Below, piece by piece: positions 6,189 to 8,973 of a DNA stretch of 8,973 bases. The first letter of the stretch is position 1; each line of letters opens with the position of its first letter. This DNA comes from Lysobacterales bacterium (GTDB lineage Bacteria; Pseudomonadota; Gammaproteobacteria; Xanthomonadales; Xanthomonadaceae). The notes beneath the pieces were generated by a model. It saw only the letters and a program-made list of their open reading frames with translations, made no database searches and was not told the DNA's origin. The position numbers and the translations under genes are program-made. The DNA lies in the NCBI GenBank assembly GCA_015655035.1, contig JAATFS010000177.1, positions 1 to 8,973 of the forward strand, read 5' to 3'.

Positions 6189-6848
6189 ATGACTGACCAC
6201 CGCTCACGTTTCCTGCAACTGGCCCTGGACGCGGAGGCGCTGCGCTTCGGCGAGTTCACGCTCAAGTCGGGCCGGCTCAGCCCGTATTTCTTCAACGCCG
6301 GGCGTTTCGACTCCGGCGCCAAGACCGCGAGGCTGGCGCAGTGCTATGTCGATGCGGTGGAAGCGGCGGGGCTCGAGTTCGACCTGCTGTTCGGGCCGGC
6401 GTACAAGGGCATCCCGCTGGCCACGGCGCTGGCGTGCGAGTATGCCGGGCGCGGCCGCGACCTGCCGCTGGCGTTCAACCGCAAGGAGGCCAAGGCGCAT
6501 GGCGAGGGCGGCAGCCTGATCGGCGCGCCGCTCGCCGGGCGCAAGGTATTGATCGTCGACGATGTGATCACTGCCGGCACCGCGATCCGCGAGGCGCTGG
6601 GCATCATCCGCGACGCAGGCGGCCTCCCGGCTGGGATCGTGGTGGCGCTCGACCGCCAGGAAATCGCCTCGGAAAGCGACCGTCGCTCGGCCGCGCAGGC
6701 GGTAGCCGCCGAAGCCGGCATCCCCGTGGTGGCGGTGGCCAACCTGGGCGACCTGCTGGCATTTGCTGCCGGGAACGCCGAGCTCGCCGGCTTCCGCGAA
6801 CCGTTGCTGGCCTATCGCGCACGTTACGGAACCGAAGTAACGGGCTGA
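6189..6848 (+). CDS. pyrE: Orotate phosphoribosyltransferase
   Basis: Cytoplasmic enzyme of de novo pyrimidine synthesis that joins orotate and PRPP to give orotidine 5'-phosphate and pyrophosphate, working as a dimer. The 219-residue length fits the proteobacterial family. Seen: the substrate loop LKSGRLSPYFFNAG (25-38), FGPAYKGIPLA (68-78), the catalytic flexible loop FNRKEAKAHGEGG (96-108, with K99, K102 and H104), and the PRPP-binding motif VLIVDDVITAGTA (120-132). I choose ATG 6189 over an in-frame TTG at 6174 because the protein then begins MTDHRSRFLQ, as in relatives. No Shine-Dalgarno sequence is visible; the bases before ATG are the C-rich end of the mirrored motif. It is divergent from xthA and followed after 5 bases by the gene at 6854. 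Confidence 0.97.
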   Translation: MTDHRSRFLQLALDAEALRFGEFTLKSGRLSPYFFNAGRFDSGAKTARLAQCYVDAVEAAGLEFDLLFGPAYKGIPLATALACEYAGRGRDLPLAFNRKEAKAHGEGGSLIGAPLAGRKVLIVDDVITAGTAIREALGIIRDAGGLPAGIVVALDRQEIASESDRRSAAQAVAAEAGIPVVAVANLGDLLAFAAGNAELAGFREPLLAYRARYGTEVTG

Positions 6849-6853
6849 GCGCG

Positions 6854-7594
6854 ATGGTCGTCTCGATGTCGAACCTGACAAGCCTGGCAGTGGTGTTGCT
6901 GGGCACGTTCGCCGCCATGCCGGTGCTGGCGCAACGCAATGGCGTCAACGTCGCGAAGAAGCTGTACTGCTGGAACAAGAACGACCAGCGCGTGTGCAGC
7001 GACACCTTGCCGGCGGAAGCGGTGAACCAGGCGCATGAGGAATTCAGCGCCAGCAGCGGCCTGCGCAATGCCGAGGTGCAGCGCGCGCTCAATGCCGAGG
7101 AACGCGCCGCCGTAGCGGCGGCGCAGGCGCAGCAACAGGCGGACCTGGCGGCGATACAAACGCGCAAGCGCACCGACCAGGCGATGTTGCTGTCGTTCCA
7201 GGACGAGGACGAACTACGCCAGGTGTTCCGTGAGCGCGTCGCCATCATCGACAACAACATCCGCACCGCGCGCTACAACGTGACCAGCCTGCGCGAGGGC
7301 CTGGTGAGCCTGCTGCACAGTGCTGGCGAGCGCGAACTCGCAGGCCAGAAGGTTGCCCCCGAGCTGTCGGCCGACATCCAGCAGCGCCATCGCGGACTGC
7401 TGCGGCAGCAGCAATTGCAAGCCAGCTTCGAGCAGCAGCGCATGGCGCTGGATGTTGAGATCGAGCACACCCTGCAACGCTATCGGGCACTCAAGTGCTC
7501 TGATCCGAAGCCTGCGCCGACGTGCCGGGGCGGGCGCGGCTTGATACCCGACGGCGATCGGGGAAAGGTCCGCCCCGAGACTCTCGCCGAATGA
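6854..7594 (+). CDS. Secreted coiled-coil protein with DUF4124-like N-terminus, function unknown
   Basis: I do not recognise a characterised family. The 246-residue protein starts with a hydrophobic signal-like segment (about 9-25) ending in VLA before QRNG, so cleavage after A26 is plausible; the n-region has no Lys or Arg, which is unusual. Residues 36-53 (KLYCWNKNDQRVCSDTLP) resemble the DUF4124 pattern (YxWxDxxGxxxYSDxPP), with cysteines C39 and C48. Residues about 72-212 are rich in Ala, Gln, Arg and Glu and read as long helices, probably coiled coil. A second pair, C215 and C224, lies in a Pro/Gly-rich tail. A periplasmic, possibly disulfide-bonded structural or envelope protein is my inference. 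It starts 5 bases after the pyrE stop, so translational coupling is likely; M5 at 6866 is an alternative start. Confidence 0.8.
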   Translation: MVVSMSNLTSLAVVLLGTFAAMPVLAQRNGVNVAKKLYCWNKNDQRVCSDTLPAEAVNQAHEEFSASSGLRNAEVQRALNAEERAAVAAAQAQQQADLAAIQTRKRTDQAMLLSFQDEDELRQVFRERVAIIDNNIRTARYNVTSLREGLVSLLHSAGERELAGQKVAPELSADIQQRHRGLLRQQQLQASFEQQRMALDVEIEHTLQRYRALKCSDPKPAPTCRGGRGLIPDGDRGKVRPETLAE

Positions 7595-7621
7595 CCAGTG
7601 CGCGCTGACTAAGGCGGCAAC

Positions 7622-7649
7622 AACAAAAGCTTTCGCGCGTGCGGGCGCG
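7622..7649 (-). terminator. Weak candidate terminator after the algC-type gene
   Basis: In the 70-bp convergent gap, CGCGC (7634-7638) and GCGCG (7645-7649) can form a 5-bp all-GC stem with a 6-base loop. On the minus strand it is followed, after GAAAGC, by TTTTGTTGTT. The stem is short and the T tract is neither adjacent nor pure, so this is a poor intrinsic terminator. Nothing better is visible in the gap for either strand. Confidence 0.22.
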
Positions 7650-7664
7650 GGCCAGACGGTTGAT

Positions 7665-8973
7665 TCACAATTCCAGCGGCTCCCCCGGCAGCAGCTGTTG
7701 CAGCTGGCTGCGAAAAAGCTCGCGCAGGCGCGCCAGCGCGGGAGCGGTATCGGCTTCGAAACGAAGCACAAGCACTGGCGTGGTGTTGGATGCACGCAAC
7801 AAACCCCAACCATCGGCGAAATCGGCACGCAATCCATCGATGGTGGACAGCCGCGCACCTTCGAACGGCGAGCCTTCGACGCGCGCCGCCTCGACGAAGC
7901 GCGCCACCAGGGCGTGCGCATCCCCGTCGACCGGCAGCTTGAGCTCCGGGGTGGAGACGCCATCGGGCAGCCGTGCCAGCACCTCGGATGGGCATTGCTC
8001 GCGCTGGGCCAGTATCTCCAGCAGCCGTGCCGCCGCGTAGAGCCCATCGTCGAAGCCGTACCAGCGCTCCTTGAAGAAGAAGTGGCCAGTCATCTCGCCG
8101 GCCAGTTCGGCCTCGGTCTCGCGCATCTTGGCCTTGATCAGCGAGTGGCCGGTCTTCCACATCAACGGGCTGCCGCCATGATGCAGCACGTAATCGGCGA
8201 GCCGGCCGCTGCACTTCACGTCGTAGATGACCAAGGCGCCGGGATGGCGTTGCAGCACGTCGGCGGCGAACAGCATCAGCAGGCGGTCGGGATAGATCAC
8301 CGCTCCTTCGCGGGTGACCACGCCCAGGCGATCGGCGTCGCCATCGAAGGCAATGCCCAAGTCCGCGTCGAAGCGTTTCACCGTCTGGATCAGGTCCTGT
8401 AGATTGGCCGGTTCGCTGGGATCGGGATGATGGTTAGGGAAATTGCCGTCCACCTCGCAATACAGCGGGATGACCTCGGCGCCAATCGCCGCGAGCAGGC
8501 GCGGGCCCAGTTCGCCACCGACCCCATTGCCGGCATCGATCACGACCTTGAGCGGACGTTCGAGCTGCACGTCGTCGGCGATGCGGCGGAGGTAGTCGTC
8601 CGCGATGTCGCGCTGCTCCAGGCCACCGGGCGTGGCCGAGGTATGCAGCCGGTCTTCGTCGATATAGCGGTACAACGCGGTGATCGCATCGCCGAACAGC
8701 GTTTCGCCGCCGATCACCACCTTGAAACCGTTGTAGTCCGGCGGGTTGTGGCTGCCGGTGACCACCACGCAGCTGCCCGCGCGCAGATGGAAGGCGCCGA
8801 AATACACCACCGGTGTCGGTGCCAGGCCGATGTCGGTGACGTGGCAGCCAGCGCGGCGCAGGCCCTCGATCAGCGCCACCGACAATGCCGGGCTGGACAG
8901 CCGGCCGTCGCGCCCGACCACCACGTCGCGCAGCCCCTGCGCCTGCATGGCACTGCCGATCGCGTGGCCGATC
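7665..8973 (-). CDS. algC: Phosphomannomutase/phosphoglucomutase, AlgC type, N-terminus cut by the window edge
   Basis: Alpha-D-phosphohexomutase that interconverts the 1- and 6-phosphates of mannose and glucose, feeding GDP-mannose and UDP-glucose synthesis for exopolysaccharide and LPS. The visible 435 residues begin within IGHAIGSAMQ; compared with P. aeruginosa AlgC (463 residues) about 30 catalytic-domain residues are missing. Seen: VGRDGRLSSP; the phosphoserine loop TGSHNPPDYNGFK (active serine codon 8753-8751); the Mg-binding loop DGDADR (8345-8331); the sugar-binding loop GEMTGH (8099-8082), where AlgC usually has GEMSGH; and the phosphate-binding loop RASNTTP (7796-7776). The close match to AlgC (EVDGNFPNHHPDP, FFKERWYGFDDG) separates it from XanA, the other hexomutase of Xanthomonas. 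Some gammaproteobacterial AlgC proteins have a long membrane-bound N-terminal extension; whether this one does lies outside the window. Confidence 0.95.
   Translation of the reverse strand, partial: IGHAIGSAMQAQGLRDVVVGRDGRLSSPALSVALIEGLRRAGCHVTDIGLAPTPVVYFGAFHLRAGSCVVVTGSHNPPDYNGFKVVIGGETLFGDAITALYRYIDEDRLHTSATPGGLEQRDIADDYLRRIADDVQLERPLKVVIDAGNGVGGELGPRLLAAIGAEVIPLYCEVDGNFPNHHPDPSEPANLQDLIQTVKRFDADLGIAFDGDADRLGVVTREGAVIYPDRLLMLFAADVLQRHPGALVIYDVKCSGRLADYVLHHGGSPLMWKTGHSLIKAKMRETEAELAGEMTGHFFFKERWYGFDDGLYAAARLLEILAQREQCPSEVLARLPDGVSTPELKLPVDGDAHALVARFVEAARVEGSPFEGARLSTIDGLRADFADGWGLLRASNTTPVLVLRFEADTAPALARLRELFRSQLQQLLPGEPLEL

Noticed and set aside
5302..6192. 296-codon plus-strand open frame opposite xthA
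   Set aside because: It is a shadow of the xthA gene, which has all catalytic motifs, and it would run into the pyrE start.
6073..6207. N-terminal extension of xthA by 45 codons
   Set aside because: The family begins at MRIIS (6072); the extension would cross the mirrored motif and overlap the start of pyrE.
6341..6853. Frame continuous with the secreted protein extending 171 codons back through pyrE
   Set aside because: This part is pyrE read in another frame; the signal segment begins only after 6854.
7665..8973. Identification of the hexomutase as XanA
   Set aside because: The motifs (TGSHNPPDYNGFK, EVDGNFPNHHPDP, RASNTTP) match AlgC much better than Xanthomonas XanA, which has TASHNPMDYNGMK and RSSNTEP.

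Overview
The window looks like a chromosomal core region of a gammaproteobacterium in the Xanthomonas/Stenotrophomonas/Lysobacter group (Xanthomonadaceae or a close relative). The base composition is strongly GC-rich, codons end mostly in G or C, and every gene is a housekeeping gene whose protein reads like the xanthomonad or pseudomonad version. The genus cannot be fixed from sequence alone. I see no mobile element, phage gene, CRISPR array, tRNA or rRNA, and no stretch over 300 bases without a gene.

Left part (1-3835). A 3'-truncated tyrosyl-tRNA synthetase gene (tyrS, minus strand, TTG start) diverges from a membrane-anchored M23 murein endopeptidase of the MepM type, which is followed by anmK (1,6-anhydro-MurNAc kinase). 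Two good sigma70-like promoters stand back to back between tyrS and the peptidase. The same order, tyrosyl-tRNA synthetase / M23 peptidase / anmK, is known from Pseudomonas aeruginosa (tyrZ-PA0667-PA0666).

Middle (3865-6072, minus strand). An AmpG-type muropeptide permease lies tail to tail with anmK. Upstream of it on the same strand is an exonuclease III/AP endonuclease gene. The peptidase, AmpG and AnmK cover three steps of cell-wall turnover and recycling: cutting peptidoglycan cross-links, importing anhydro-muropeptides, and phosphorylating the released anhydro-MurNAc.

Right part (6083-8973). The exonuclease III gene diverges from pyrE (orotate phosphoribosyltransferase). This matches the crc-pyrE arrangement of Pseudomonas, where Crc is a catalytically dead exonuclease III relative; here the nuclease residues are intact. 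The 116-bp divergent spacer carries a near-perfect 15-base inverted repeat, one copy just ahead of each start codon, inside longer related arms. pyrE is followed after 5 bases by a secreted coiled-coil protein of unknown function with a DUF4124-like N-terminus and four cysteines. Convergent to it is the 5'-truncated gene for an AlgC-type phosphomannomutase/phosphoglucomutase.

Most of the window is ordinary core genome. The best leads are the mirrored leader motif between xthA and pyrE, the catalytically intact nuclease at the crc position, and the uncharacterised cysteine-paired secreted protein coupled to pyrE. I found no convincing new multi-gene defence or mobile system.
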